Translations under genes and position numbers: made by a program
From: an uncultured Flavobacterium sp.
Lineage (GTDB): Bacteria; Bacteroidota; Bacteroidia; Flavobacteriales; Flavobacteriaceae
NCBI GenBank assembly: GCA_943912855.1
Contig: CALTVC010000008.1
Coordinates: 1 to 64,000, forward strand
Direction: 5' to 3'
Length of the DNA: 64,000 nt
Shown here: positions 34,636 to 43,201 of the stretch, piece by piece
Layout of the letters: each line of letters opens with the position of its first letter
Numbering within the stretch: position 1 is the stretch's first letter
Notes under the pieces: generated by a model
Told to the model about the DNA's origin: nothing
The model's input: the letters and a program-made list of their open reading frames with translations, nothing else
The model's database searches: none

Positions 34636-35169
34636 TTAAGCTTGTTTTACAAACTGAGCATCAATAACCAGTTTTACTTCTTCACTTACAAGTACACCGC
34701 CTGTTTCAAGGGCTGCATTCCAGGTAAGACCAAAGTCTTTACGGTTTAGTTTACCTTCTGCACTAAAACCTGCTTTTACGTTACCCCAAGGGTCTTTTGC
34801 AGTACCACCAAAGTCTACGGCAAGCGTTACAGATTTAGTAATGTCACGGATGGTAAGTTCTCCGGTAAGGATATAATCGCCTTCGTCTTTTTTAACGAAT
34901 GAAGTAGATTTAAAGGTAAGTTTCGGGAAGTTAGCCGCATCAAAAAAGTCAGGGCTTAGTAGGTGGCCATCACGGTCAGCGTTACCTGTAGCTACTGAGT
35001 CAATATCTGCGCTAAATTCAAATGAAGCATTTTCAAAGTGGTCACCTTCAGTAGTTGCTTCGGCAGTAAAGTTCTGGAATTTACCGGTTACGTTAGTAAA
35101 CATCATGTGTTTAACTTTAAATGCAATTTCTGAGTGGGTAGGGTCAATAGACCATTTTACTGTAGACAT
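34636..35169 (-). CDS. YceI-family lipid-binding-like protein
   Basis: A 177-residue YceI-domain protein: a lipocalin-like barrel that binds isoprenoid-type lipids in family members. Motifs are WSIDPTHSEIAFKVKHMMFT at the N-terminus, FEFSADIDSVATGNADRDGH, LTIRDITKSVTL and NRKDFGLTWNAALE. No signal peptide is present, so this copy is cytoplasmic, unlike periplasmic YceI of E. coli. A regulatory region at 35223-35271 matches one upstream of the pirin gene, so the two are probably co-regulated. Confidence 0.92.
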   Translation of the reverse strand: MSTVKWSIDPTHSEIAFKVKHMMFTNVTGKFQNFTAEATTEGDHFENASFEFSADIDSVATGNADRDGHLLSPDFFDAANFPKLTFKSTSFVKKDEGDYILTGELTIRDITKSVTLAVDFGGTAKDPWGNVKAGFSAEGKLNRKDFGLTWNAALETGGVLVSEEVKLVIDAQFVKQA

Positions 35170-35222
35170 AATATTAAAAATTTTATGGTTATATTAAAAA
35201 CTGTTGTTGTATTTTGATGAAG

Positions 35223-35271
35223 CAAAGTTCGGTACTCTGCACTGCCCCGGCATTGAACTAGGACAAGAAAA
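35223..35271 (-). promoter_or_regulatory. Promoter and shared operator of yceI
   Basis: A site GCATTGAACTAGGACAAGAA (35250-35269, extending to 35271) lies exactly 19 nt from a -7-like GAACTTTG (minus strand, 35223-35230). The same site and spacing occur before the pirin gene. The site contains a partial TTGA-N6-TCAA dyad. Confidence 0.6.
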
Positions 35272-35289
35272 ACATTTTTATTAATTTTT

Positions 35290-36165
35290 TTACAAAGCCA
35301 TCGGAACATCCATAAGCAATATCTCTGCATCCTTGCTCTTGGCTACTAAATCCAGGCTGTCTGTATCCCAAACCCCAAGGCCATCGCGTTCGTTAAGAGT
35401 GACATCGCCTAGCGTAAAACTTCCTTTAATCACAAAAGCGTAAACGCCGTTGCCCTTTCTCTTTACAGTGTAGTTGGCTCCTTTATCCTTGTCAAACCTT
35501 CCCAAATGGAACCACGCGTCCTGATGAATCCACACTCCGGCATCGGCAGGATTTGGAGAAAGTATCTGTTGTAGTTTGTTGTGTCTGTCGGCTACGTTAA
35601 GCGTAATCTGGTCGTAGCGGGGAGTAACATTTTTCTTGTTAGGAAACACCCATATTTGCAGGAATTTCACAGCCTTATCGGTATTCTTGTTGTATTCGCT
35701 GTGGGTAATGCCTTTACCGGCGCTCATAACCTGAATGTCGCCGTGCTTAATCAGGGCTTTGTTGCCCATACTGTCCTTGTGTTCCAAGTCACCTTCAAGC
35801 GGAATGGAAATAATTTCCATGTTATCATGCGGGTGTGTACCAAAGCCCATGCCTTCGCTTACACGGTCGTCGTTCAGTACACGTAGTACGCCAAAGTGCA
35901 TACGGTCAGGGTTATTATAGTTGGCAAAGCTAAAAGTATGATGCGTATCTAGCCAGCCGTGGTTAGCATGCCCACGTGTTCCGGCGCGGTGGAGTACGGT
36001 ATGCTCCAGTATCTTGGTTTCGGGGTTAGGTATGTGATTAAAGCCGATGGGTTCCAGTGGCTGAAGTTCGTCTATATCATTCTTTATGGTATCGCCCAGA
36101 GCGGCAGATGTTATGAACATTCCGGTGCCCATAAGGCCTTTTTTAAGGAAGTTTTTGCGGTCCAT
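35290..36165 (-). CDS. Pirin-family protein
   Basis: A 291-residue bicupin of the pirin family; characterised relatives are iron-binding regulators or quercetin 2,3-dioxygenases. The N-terminal cupin shows RVLNDDRVSEGMGFGTHPHD and NMEIISIPLEGDLEHKDS, with the metal-binding His-x-His and Glu. The second cupin is KGNGVYAFVIKGSF. Oddly, the N-terminus MDRKNFLKKGLMGTGMFITS looks like an export or lipid-anchor signal, which most pirins lack. The start is at 36165; the upstream ATG at 36195 adds ten residues. It shares its upstream site with yceI. Confidence 0.9.
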   Translation of the reverse strand: MDRKNFLKKGLMGTGMFITSAALGDTIKNDIDELQPLEPIGFNHIPNPETKILEHTVLHRAGTRGHANHGWLDTHHTFSFANYNNPDRMHFGVLRVLNDDRVSEGMGFGTHPHDNMEIISIPLEGDLEHKDSMGNKALIKHGDIQVMSAGKGITHSEYNKNTDKAVKFLQIWVFPNKKNVTPRYDQITLNVADRHNKLQQILSPNPADAGVWIHQDAWFHLGRFDKDKGANYTVKRKGNGVYAFVIKGSFTLGDVTLNERDGLGVWDTDSLDLVAKSKDAEILLMDVPMAL

Positions 36166-36192
36166 GTTGTTGTGTATTACAGTTGTACAAGA

Positions 36193-36241
36193 CAAATTTC
36201 AGGTTAAACAGAAGGCTGTGCATTGAACTATGTCAAGAAAA
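36193..36241 (-). promoter_or_regulatory. Promoter and shared operator of the pirin gene
   Basis: A site GCATTGAACTATGTCAAGAA (36220-36239, extending to 36241) lies 19 nt from a -7-like GAAATTTG (minus strand, 36193-36200). It contains TTGA-ACTATG-TCAA, a LysR/HxlR-like dyad. It matches the yceI upstream site at all but two or three of 22 positions. Confidence 0.6.
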
Positions 36242-36327
36242 TATGGGCAGTACGGCATTGCAGTATTTTCTTTGCTACATTCAAATAAAAATTTTTAGAT
36301 TGCGTACTTCAATCAAAACCTCAGACA

Positions 36328-37089
36328 ATGAACGTAATCATCATAGAAGACGAAAAACCAGCTGCACGCCTCTTACAACGTAAACTGCAAAAGCTGGGGC
36401 TGGAAGCGACCACCATGCTGCATTCGGTAGAGGAATCGCTGGAGTGGTTTGGCAATAACCCGCAACCCGATTTGATTTTCCTTGATATTCAGTTGTCTGA
36501 CGGACTTTCGTTTGAAATATTTGAAGCCACGTCCATAACCAGTCCCGTGATTTTTACTACGGCGTATGATGAGTATGCCCTGCGCGCCTTTAAGCTAAAC
36601 AGCATAGATTACCTGCTGAAACCCATAGATGAAGAAGACCTGGAAGTTGCTGTAAACAAATACAAGGAACGACTGCCCAAGCAGCAGGAACCCGTATCGC
36701 TTGATTTTGACCAGATAAAGCGCATGCTTGCCGGTGGTACAGCCGAAAAGGTGTATAAAAAACGCTTTACCATAAAAATGGGACAGCACCTTAAAATGGT
36801 TAATATAGAGGATATAGAGTGCTTTTACAGCGAAAACAAAGGTACTTATGCCCATACCACAGATAACCGTGATTACCTGCTGGAAACCACGTTAGAACAG
36901 CTTGAAACCGAACTCGACCCGAAGCAGTTTTACCGTGTAAGCCGTAAGTTCATTGTATCTGTAAATGCCATTAAAGACATCCTTGTGTATACCAATAGCC
37001 GCTTGAAGGTAGTATTGCCGACTTATAAAGATGATGAGGTTATTGTAAGCCGTGAGCGTGTAAACGATTTTAAGGATTGGTTAGGGTAG
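36328..37089 (+). CDS. LytTR-family response regulator
   Basis: A 253-residue two-component regulator. The receiver domain has the acidic pair in IIIEDEKPAARLL, the phosphoacceptor D53 in IFLDIQLSDG, the Thr in VIFTTAYDEYAL, and the Lys in DYLLKPID. The DNA-binding LytTR domain (about 150-253) shows FTIKMGQHLKMVNIEDIECF and FYRVSRKFIVSVNAI. The usual partner histidine kinase is absent on both sides: the neighbours are pirin (divergent) and icmF. It is therefore an orphan here, or its kinase lies elsewhere. Target genes unknown. Confidence 0.93.
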   Translation: MNVIIIEDEKPAARLLQRKLQKLGLEATTMLHSVEESLEWFGNNPQPDLIFLDIQLSDGLSFEIFEATSITSPVIFTTAYDEYALRAFKLNSIDYLLKPIDEEDLEVAVNKYKERLPKQQEPVSLDFDQIKRMLAGGTAEKVYKKRFTIKMGQHLKMVNIEDIECFYSENKGTYAHTTDNRDYLLETTLEQLETELDPKQFYRVSRKFIVSVNAIKDILVYTNSRLKVVLPTYKDDEVIVSRERVNDFKDWLG

Positions 37090-37134
37090 AGTTTTTTGTG
37101 AAATGATCAATTAAAAAACGTTTTAGAATTTTAC

Positions 37135-37142
37135 TATCTTTA
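37135..37142 (+). promoter_or_regulatory. Possible -7 element of icmF
   Basis: TATCTTTA, one mismatch from the consensus, 43 nt before the ATG. No cobalamin riboswitch is apparent in the 96-bp gap. Confidence 0.35.
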
Positions 37143-37185
37143 AAAAATTCCTAAATTGCGTACATAAAATTGAATATATTTCAGG

Positions 37186-40100
37186 ATGGAGCCAGTAAAA
37201 CCCTATATTCCTAAAAATAAAATACGCATAGTAACCGCCGCTTCGCTCTTTGACGGGCATGATGCCGCCATAAACATTATGCGCCGTATTATCCAGTCTA
37301 CGGGCGTGGAGGTAATTCACCTGGGGCATGACCGCAGTGTGGAGGAGGTAGTAAATACTGCCATTCAGGAAGATGCCAATGCCATAGCCATGACCTCATA
37401 TCAAGGTGGTCATAACGAGTATTTTAAGTACATGTACGACTTGCTGAAAGAGAAAGGTGCAGGGCATATTAAGATATTCGGTGGAGGCGGTGGCGTTATC
37501 CTGCCATCTGAAATCAGCGAATTGCATGAGTACGGCATCACCCGTATTTATTCGCCCGATGATGGCCGTGAGCTTGGCTTGCAGGGCATGATAAACGATT
37601 TGGTACAAAGATCTGATTATCCTATTGGTGAAAGCCTTAACGGTGAGGTAAAGCACCTTGTCGAAAAAGCCCCGACAGCCATTGCCAGAATCATTTCGGC
37701 AGCTGAAAACTTCCCTGAAATTGCAGCTCCTACGTTGGAAACCATCCATAAAGATAATGAGGGAGTTAACATTCCAGTGCTGGGTATTACCGGTACGGGC
37801 GGAGCGGGTAAATCATCACTTGTAGATGAGCTGGTACGCCGTTTCCTGATTGATTTCCCTGAGAAAACCATAGGGCTTATTTCGGTGGACCCGAGTAAGC
37901 GTAAAACAGGCGGTGCGCTGCTGGGCGACCGCATCCGTATGAATGCCATCAATAACCCAAGGGTGTACATGCGTTCGCTTGCCACTAGGCAGAGCAACCT
38001 TGCCCTTTCTAAATACGTAGCCGAAGCCATTCAGGTACTTAAAGCGGCGAAGTACGACCTGATTATCCTTGAAACTTCGGGGATAGGGCAGAGCGATACT
38101 GAGATATTAGACCATAGTGATGTGGCACTGTACGTAATGACACCTGAATTTGGTGCCGCTACCCAGCTGGAAAAGATTGATATGCTGGACTTTGCCGATG
38201 TCGTTGCTATAAACAAGTTCGATAAGCGCGGTGCCCTGGATGCCCTGCGCGATGTAAAGAAACAGTACCAGCGTAACCATAACCTTTGGGATGCCAAACC
38301 CGATGATTTACCGGTATTCGGTACTATAGCTTCGCAATTTAACGACCCGGGAATGAACACGTTGTATCGAAAACTGATTGATACGATAGTGGAGAAAACG
38401 GGCGCCGAACTGAAGTCGGATTTTACGATAACACGCGAAATGAGCGAGAAGATTTTCGTAATTCCGCCACACAGAACCCGCTACCTTAGCGAGATTGCTG
38501 AAAACAACCGTAAGTACGACCAAACCGTTGTAGCACAGCAGGATGTAGCCCAAAAACTATACGGAATTTATAAGACTATTGAGTCGGTAACCAATGTAAA
38601 AGCACCCCTGACGAAGTTTGGTTTAGATACCGAATCGTTGGCTAATACTCAGGCTAACAACGACTTTGTAAGGTTATTGATTGGTGAGTTTGACCGTGTG
38701 AAAATGAATCTTGACCCATATAACTGGGAGGTGATTTTTACATGGGATGAAAAGGTAAATAAATACAAAAATCCGGTCTATACCTTTAAGGTACGCGACA
38801 AGGAAATTAAGATACAAACACATTCTGAATCACTGTCACACAGCCAGATACCTAAAATAGCCCTGCCGAAATACCAGGCTTGGGGCGATGTGTTGCGCTG
38901 GTGCCTACAGGAGAATGTCCCGGGAGAATTCCCTTATACGTCAGGGCTTTATCCGTTTAAACGCGAAGGTGAAGACCCTACCCGTATGTTTGCGGGCGAG
39001 GGTGGCCCGGAGCGTACCAACAGGCGTTTCCATTACGTGAGTCTTGGTATGCCTGCAAAACGCTTATCTACTGCGTTTGACAGTGTTACGCTCTACGGAA
39101 GCGACCCGGGGCACAGGCCTGACATCTACGGAAAAATAGGTAACGCAGGGGTTTCCATCTGTTGCCTGGACGATGCTAAAAAACTGTATTCGGGCTTTAA
39201 CCTGGCGCATGCCATGACATCGGTGAGTATGACCATAAACGGGCCGGCGCCTATGCTGCTGGGCTTCTTTATGAATGCTGCCATAGACCAGCAATGCGAG
39301 CTGTATATTAAAGCGAATGACCTTGAAAATGAGGTGAATGCGAAGATTGGTGCTATCTATAAAGCCAAAGGTGTTGAGCGTCCGCGCTATAACGGCGACC
39401 TGCCTAAGGGCAATGACGGTCTTGGACTGATGCTTCTAGGCGTTACGGGTGACCAGGTTTTGCCTTCTGATGTTTATAACGATATTAAAATCAAAACATT
39501 AACACAGGTTAGGGGTACGGTTCAGGCCGATATTTTAAAGGAAGACCAGGCGCAAAATACCTGTATTTTCAGTACGGAATTTGCCCTTCGTTTGATGGGT
39601 GATGTACAGGAGTATTTCATTCAAAAAAATGTAAGAAATTTCTACTCTGTTTCTATCTCCGGGTATCATATCGCTGAAGCCGGCGCAAACCCTATAACGC
39701 AGTTAGCCTTTACATTAGCTAACGGATTTACGTATGTGGAGTACTATCTGAGCCGTGGCATGGATATCAACGATTTCGGACCTAACCTGTCGTTTTTCTT
39801 TAGTAACGGAATCGACCCTGAGTATGCCGTAATAGGCCGTGTGGCGCGGCGTATTTGGGCTAAAGCGTTGAAAAATAAATACAACGCTAACGAACGTGCC
39901 CAGATGCTGAAGTACCACATACAAACATCAGGACGTTCGCTGCACGCGCAGGAGATTGATTTTAACGATATAAGAACCACGTTACAAGCACTTTACGCAA
40001 TATACGACAACTGTAATTCGCTGCATACTAATGCTTACGACGAGGCCATAACCACGCCGACAGAGGAAAGCGTGCGTCGTGCTATGGCTATTCAGTTGAT

Positions 40101-40611
40101 TATCAATAAGGAACTTGGTTTAGCCAAGAACGAAAACCCTATCCAGGGATCGTTTATCATAGAGGAACTGACCGACCTTGTAGAGGAAGCGGTACTCACT
40201 GAATTTGACCGTATTACAGAGCGTGGTGGTGTGCTTGGCGCTATGGAAACCATGTACCAACGTTCTAAAATTCAGGAGGAAAGCCTTTATTATGAGACAC
40301 TTAAACATACGGGCGAGTTCCCTATCATAGGGGTGAACACCTTCCTGAGCAGTAAGGGATCGCCTACGGTGGTTCCTGCGGAGGTAATCCGTGCCACAGA
40401 AGAAGAAAAATTATTCCAGATACAAACCCTTGAAAGTCTGCATGCGTCTAACGCACAGAAGGTTGCGGAGCAATTGTCGCTGATTCAGGAGGCTGCCATC
40501 CAGAACAAAAACATCTTCGACCAGCTTATGGAAGCCACCAAATTCTGCTCGCTCGGGCAGCTTACTTCCGCCTTGTTTGAGGTAGGAGGGCAGTACCGAC
40601 GAAATATGTAA
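37186..40611 (+). CDS. icmF: Fused isobutyryl-CoA mutase IcmF (B12 domain, G-protein chaperone, mutase)
   Basis: A 1141-residue adenosylcobalamin-dependent mutase interconverting isobutyryl-CoA and butyryl-CoA. Domains in order: B12-binding (about 8-140, SLFDGHDAA base-off histidine motif and GGGGGVI), MeaB-like GTPase (about 195-420, GTGGAGKSS Walker A), linker, and TIM-barrel mutase (about 560-1141). By alignment to methylmalonyl-CoA mutase, F602 (in RMFAGEG) replaces Tyr89 and Q790 (in DQAQNT) replaces Arg207. Those are the residues reported to define IcmF specificity. The substrate histidine motif SISGYHIAEAGA is present. Needs imported or salvaged B12. Single-gene unit with a terminator after it. 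Confidence 0.95.
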   Translation: MEPVKPYIPKNKIRIVTAASLFDGHDAAINIMRRIIQSTGVEVIHLGHDRSVEEVVNTAIQEDANAIAMTSYQGGHNEYFKYMYDLLKEKGAGHIKIFGGGGGVILPSEISELHEYGITRIYSPDDGRELGLQGMINDLVQRSDYPIGESLNGEVKHLVEKAPTAIARIISAAENFPEIAAPTLETIHKDNEGVNIPVLGITGTGGAGKSSLVDELVRRFLIDFPEKTIGLISVDPSKRKTGGALLGDRIRMNAINNPRVYMRSLATRQSNLALSKYVAEAIQVLKAAKYDLIILETSGIGQSDTEILDHSDVALYVMTPEFGAATQLEKIDMLDFADVVAINKFDKRGALDALRDVKKQYQRNHNLWDAKPDDLPVFGTIASQFNDPGMNTLYRKLIDTIVEKTGAELKSDFTITREMSEKIFVIPPHRTRYLSEIAENNRKYDQTVVAQQDVAQKLYGIYKTIESVTNVKAPLTKFGLDTESLANTQANNDFVRLLIGEFDRVKMNLDPYNWEVIFTWDEKVNKYKNPVYTFKVRDKEIKIQTHSESLSHSQIPKIALPKYQAWGDVLRWCLQENVPGEFPYTSGLYPFKREGEDPTRMFAGEGGPERTNRRFHYVSLGMPAKRLSTAFDSVTLYGSDPGHRPDIYGKIGNAGVSICCLDDAKKLYSGFNLAHAMTSVSMTINGPAPMLLGFFMNAAIDQQCELYIKANDLENEVNAKIGAIYKAKGVERPRYNGDLPKGNDGLGLMLLGVTGDQVLPSDVYNDIKIKTLTQVRGTVQADILKEDQAQNTCIFSTEFALRLMGDVQEYFIQKNVRNFYSVSISGYHIAEAGANPITQLAFTLANGFTYVEYYLSRGMDINDFGPNLSFFFSNGIDPEYAVIGRVARRIWAKALKNKYNANERAQMLKYHIQTSGRSLHAQEIDFNDIRTTLQALYAIYDNCNSLHTNAYDEAITTPTEESVRRAMAIQLIINKELGLAKNENPIQGSFIIEELTDLVEEAVLTEFDRITERGGVLGAMETMYQRSKIQEESLYYETLKHTGEFPIIGVNTFLSSKGSPTVVPAEVIRATEEEKLFQIQTLESLHASNAQKVAEQLSLIQEAAIQNKNIFDQLMEATKFCSLGQLTSALFEVGGQYRRNM

Positions 40612-40671
40612 TTTTAGGTTATACGATGATTCGCTTATTCGTTAATTCGGCTCACTTAAATATAAAAAATC

Positions 40672-40697
40672 AGTCCCGCCAAGGTGGGACTTTTTTG
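40672..40697 (+). terminator. Intrinsic terminator of icmF
   Basis: Stem AGTCCCGCC/GGTGGGACT with an AA loop and a T6 run, about 60 nt after the stop. Confidence 0.88.
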
Positions 40698-41039
40698 TGG
40701 GGTAATTCGTAGCTATTAATTTAGCAGTGGTTTTTAGCTGCTACTTTTATGCCTACAAAGTTGCTACTTTCTGTTAACAGCACGGCTTACAGTTGTAGTA
40801 ACTTAAAAGTGGGATGTGTTTATAATCAGTGTTTTAATTAAATGCCGTTTACTACAGGCCGTTTTTGGTGTTATGTGTAGGGTTTACAGTTTACTGAACA
40901 ATTGCGTTCAGTACTTTTAGGGAAGGGCTGTTGTAATTTTGTGGTGTGGGAAAAGAGGTAGTAAGTTTATAGTGTATTGAGCTCTATGAAAAGTATATAG
41001 ATTTATGTATATTTAGTGTAATTAACGTAGCTTTGTTTT
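40698..41039 (+). promoter_or_regulatory. Upstream region of the AAA/TOPRIM pair, with 20-bp palindrome
   Basis: No ORF is visible in this 342-bp stretch. It contains ACTGAAC-AATTGC-GTTCAGT (40893-40912), a 7-bp dyad that looks like a regulator operator and abuts a -7-like TACTTTTA (40912-40919). The element nearest the gene is an exact TAGCTTTG (41028-41035), 4 nt before the ATG. Two alternative starts, one of them under dyad control, are possible. Confidence 0.5.
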
Positions 41040-42110
41040 ATGGAAAAAGTAAAACACATCAAAAATATCACGGTTGAAAACTTCAAATGCTTTGAACATT
41101 TCTCGGCAGGTGATTTTGGTATGTATAATATTATACTGGGTGATAATAACGTAGGTAAAACGAGCTTTTTGGAGAGCCTGCTTTTTGATGAGAATATAAC
41201 TCAGACTATATCTAATTTAAAAGATTGTTTATTATATAAGGGATTAGTTTCAAAAACTGAAAAACTAAAAAAAATAAATCCAATTACTTTTTTTAAGAAT
41301 AGATACTTCAATGATGAAAGTATAGTCGTAGATTTTACATTTTTTAATAATGTGGATGTAAATCTAAAGTTAAAAACTGTTTTTGTTAATGATTTAGATG
41401 TTGAAACAAGAAGTGCTTTGAACAGTCATTTTAATAATATTAATCTTGATAATGAGATTGTTGAAGCGGAAGTCAATGGCGAATTATTGTTTAGGAGTCA
41501 CGATATTAACTTAAACTACGAATATACCTCTGTCAGGCCATTTGTTTTTTCTTCAAATTTCTATGCTGATGATTTAGTAATGTTTTATTCTAAACATTTT
41601 TCTGCAAGTATTGAGATGAAAAAAATTATGATTTCATCACTACAAAATATAATTCCTAGTTTAAGCAATATAGAAATAACTCTTAATGATACGACGGAAC
41701 CTTTAATTGGTATTTGGTTGCAAAATAAAGATGCTTTATTGCCATTGCCTTTATTTGGCGATGGTACAATTCGACTTTTTCGTATGATAATGGAAATCGT
41801 AATGAGCAAAAACAGCTACCTCTGCATTGATGAGATAGATACTGGTATTCATTATAGTCGCTATAAAGATTTCTGTAAGATTGTTTTGCAAACCGCTAAG
41901 GCTAACAACGTACAGCTTTTTATTTCTACTCATAACAATGAGTTTTTAAAATCACTTAAAGAAGTTTTAGAAGAGAAAGATTTTATCGATTACCAAAAAG
42001 ACACTAAGAGCTTTACGTTAAAAAAACTCCCTGATGAGCGTATTAAGGCTTATGAGTATAGTTTTGAGCAGTTTGAATTTGCCATTGAACAGGAAAATGA
42101 ATTAAGGTAA
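41040..42110 (+). CDS. OLD/AAA_15-type ATPase, candidate defence sensor
   Basis: A 356-residue ABC-like ATPase of the OLD/RecF type. Walker A is GDNNVGKTS (G34-T41), the signature-like loop is FGDGTIRLF, Walker B is YLCIDEIDTG (D264, E265) and the switch is STHNNEF (H298). It has no C-terminal nuclease domain; that function appears to be supplied by the next gene, which starts within its stop codon. The arrangement resembles AriA of PARIS or a split Gabija/OLD. Base composition is visibly more AT-rich than icmF, suggesting acquisition. Predicted leaderless from TAGCTTTG at 41028-41035. Function in immunity is inference. Confidence 0.85.
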   Translation: MEKVKHIKNITVENFKCFEHFSAGDFGMYNIILGDNNVGKTSFLESLLFDENITQTISNLKDCLLYKGLVSKTEKLKKINPITFFKNRYFNDESIVVDFTFFNNVDVNLKLKTVFVNDLDVETRSALNSHFNNINLDNEIVEAEVNGELLFRSHDINLNYEYTSVRPFVFSSNFYADDLVMFYSKHFSASIEMKKIMISSLQNIIPSLSNIEITLNDTTEPLIGIWLQNKDALLPLPLFGDGTIRLFRMIMEIVMSKNSYLCIDEIDTGIHYSRYKDFCKIVLQTAKANNVQLFISTHNNEFLKSLKEVLEEKDFIDYQKDTKSFTLKKLPDERIKAYEYSFEQFEFAIEQENELR

Positions 42111-42682
42111 TGAGTGCGCCGATACGTTTTTTTGGAGAAGGCAAAGCCGACAAAAGATTTTTAGAAGATTTTGTAAAACATCATTTCGGGATTAGTAAAA
42201 TCGACTATATAAATGTTAACGGAAAAGATAGTATTGAGTTAGTAACACCACAATTTAAAATCAATACTGAGCAAGGAGGTGTCAACCTTTTGATATTTGA
42301 TGCCGATAATGATTACCAGGCTGCATTAGATAATGTAAATAAACAGAAAGCCACCTGTGGAATTGAGTTTGAAACGTTCCTGTTTCCTAACAACGCAGAT
42401 ACCGGAGCGTTAGAAGAATTGTTGTTACAAATGACGGTGCCTGAGCATCAGGGAATATTTGATTGTTTCAAACCTTTTAACGAATGTCTTCTAGGTCATA
42501 ATCCTGACTATAATGTTCCGGATTTGAAAATACAGATATATTCTTACCTCACGTTTCAGTACCTTGAGGGTAAAGACCCAGTTAGGGACTATACGTTACC
42601 TTGTTGGAACTTAGACGCTGATTATGCCCAACCATTAAAAGAATTTATAGCACAATATTTGCAACCTAAGAACCAGTCATAG
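42110..42682 (+). CDS. TOPRIM-like DUF3226 protein, partner of the AAA ATPase
   Basis: A 190-residue protein with a TOPRIM-like core. The N-terminal strand and helix FFGEGKADKRFLEDFV carries the conserved Glu (E10), and LLIFDADNDY carries the D-x-D metal pair (D64, D66). This matches DUF3226 and related families found beside AAA ATPases. The ATG overlaps the ATPase stop (ATGA), giving coupled translation and probably a fixed complex. In PARIS the analogous TOPRIM protein (AriB) is released as a nuclease when the ATPase senses a phage protein. Here only the architecture supports that. DUF3226 as a family is my best reading. Confidence 0.8.
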   Translation: MSAPIRFFGEGKADKRFLEDFVKHHFGISKIDYINVNGKDSIELVTPQFKINTEQGGVNLLIFDADNDYQAALDNVNKQKATCGIEFETFLFPNNADTGALEELLLQMTVPEHQGIFDCFKPFNECLLGHNPDYNVPDLKIQIYSYLTFQYLEGKDPVRDYTLPCWNLDADYAQPLKEFIAQYLQPKNQS

Positions 42683-42695
42683 CCAACTAAACCCT

Positions 42696-43199
42696 ATGCC
42701 CACCTACACCATCCTTACCCAAAATATCAAACGCGATTTTAATTTGTATTATGACGAAATGCTTGCTGCACGTTTTGTGTTCCCTAAATGGTATTCAGAT
42801 AACTGCATCATTCAGGTAGGGGATAAGCAATACCAACTAAAAGGTCAGGGTTTCTGGAAACGGAAGTATACGCTGTACCTGGGTGAGCAGGAGGTGGCAA
42901 GCTATGTGCCGGGCTTTGGCAAATGTATCATAACACCACGTATGGAAGCGCACCATTTTTACCAGGTAAAAACACGCGCTTTCTTTAAGTCGGGTTACAA
43001 ACTTGTGAATTACAAAGATGAACCCCTGGCAGAGTTTATATATAAGGTAAGCTGGAAAAAATTTCGCACCCTGTATGAAATTACCCTTAGTAAGGATATT
43101 CAACCGGATGCGAATATGGATTTCCTGGCGCTTGCGCTTATGGTAAAATACGGTATAGATATGCAAAAAGCCGCGGCAACCGCAGCTGCTTCTTCATAA
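42696..43199 (+). CDS. Hypothetical protein, possible Tubby/LURP-one-like fold
   Basis: A 167-residue protein without signal or membrane segment. It alternates short strands with charged turns (QLKGQGFWKRKYTLYLGEQE, then TRAFFKSGYKLVNYKDEPLA), reminiscent of the Tubby C-terminal/LURP-one-related barrel that binds membrane phospholipids. A helix near the end (MDFLALALMVKYGIDM) would fit the central helix of that fold. It begins 13 nt after the TOPRIM-like gene, so it may be a third member of that operon. The recognition is weak and the function unknown. Confidence 0.6.
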   Translation: MPTYTILTQNIKRDFNLYYDEMLAARFVFPKWYSDNCIIQVGDKQYQLKGQGFWKRKYTLYLGEQEVASYVPGFGKCIITPRMEAHHFYQVKTRAFFKSGYKLVNYKDEPLAEFIYKVSWKKFRTLYEITLSKDIQPDANMDFLALALMVKYGIDMQKAAATAAASS

Positions 43200-43201
43200 A
43201 T

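Noticed and set aside
37090..37185. Cobalamin riboswitch before the B12-dependent icmF
   Set aside because: Only 96 bp are available and no B12-box or matching stem set is visible.
40698..41039. Retron-like non-coding RNA upstream of the ATPase gene
   Set aside because: No reverse transcriptase gene is nearby and the region lacks the paired a1/a2 repeats of a retron msr-msd.
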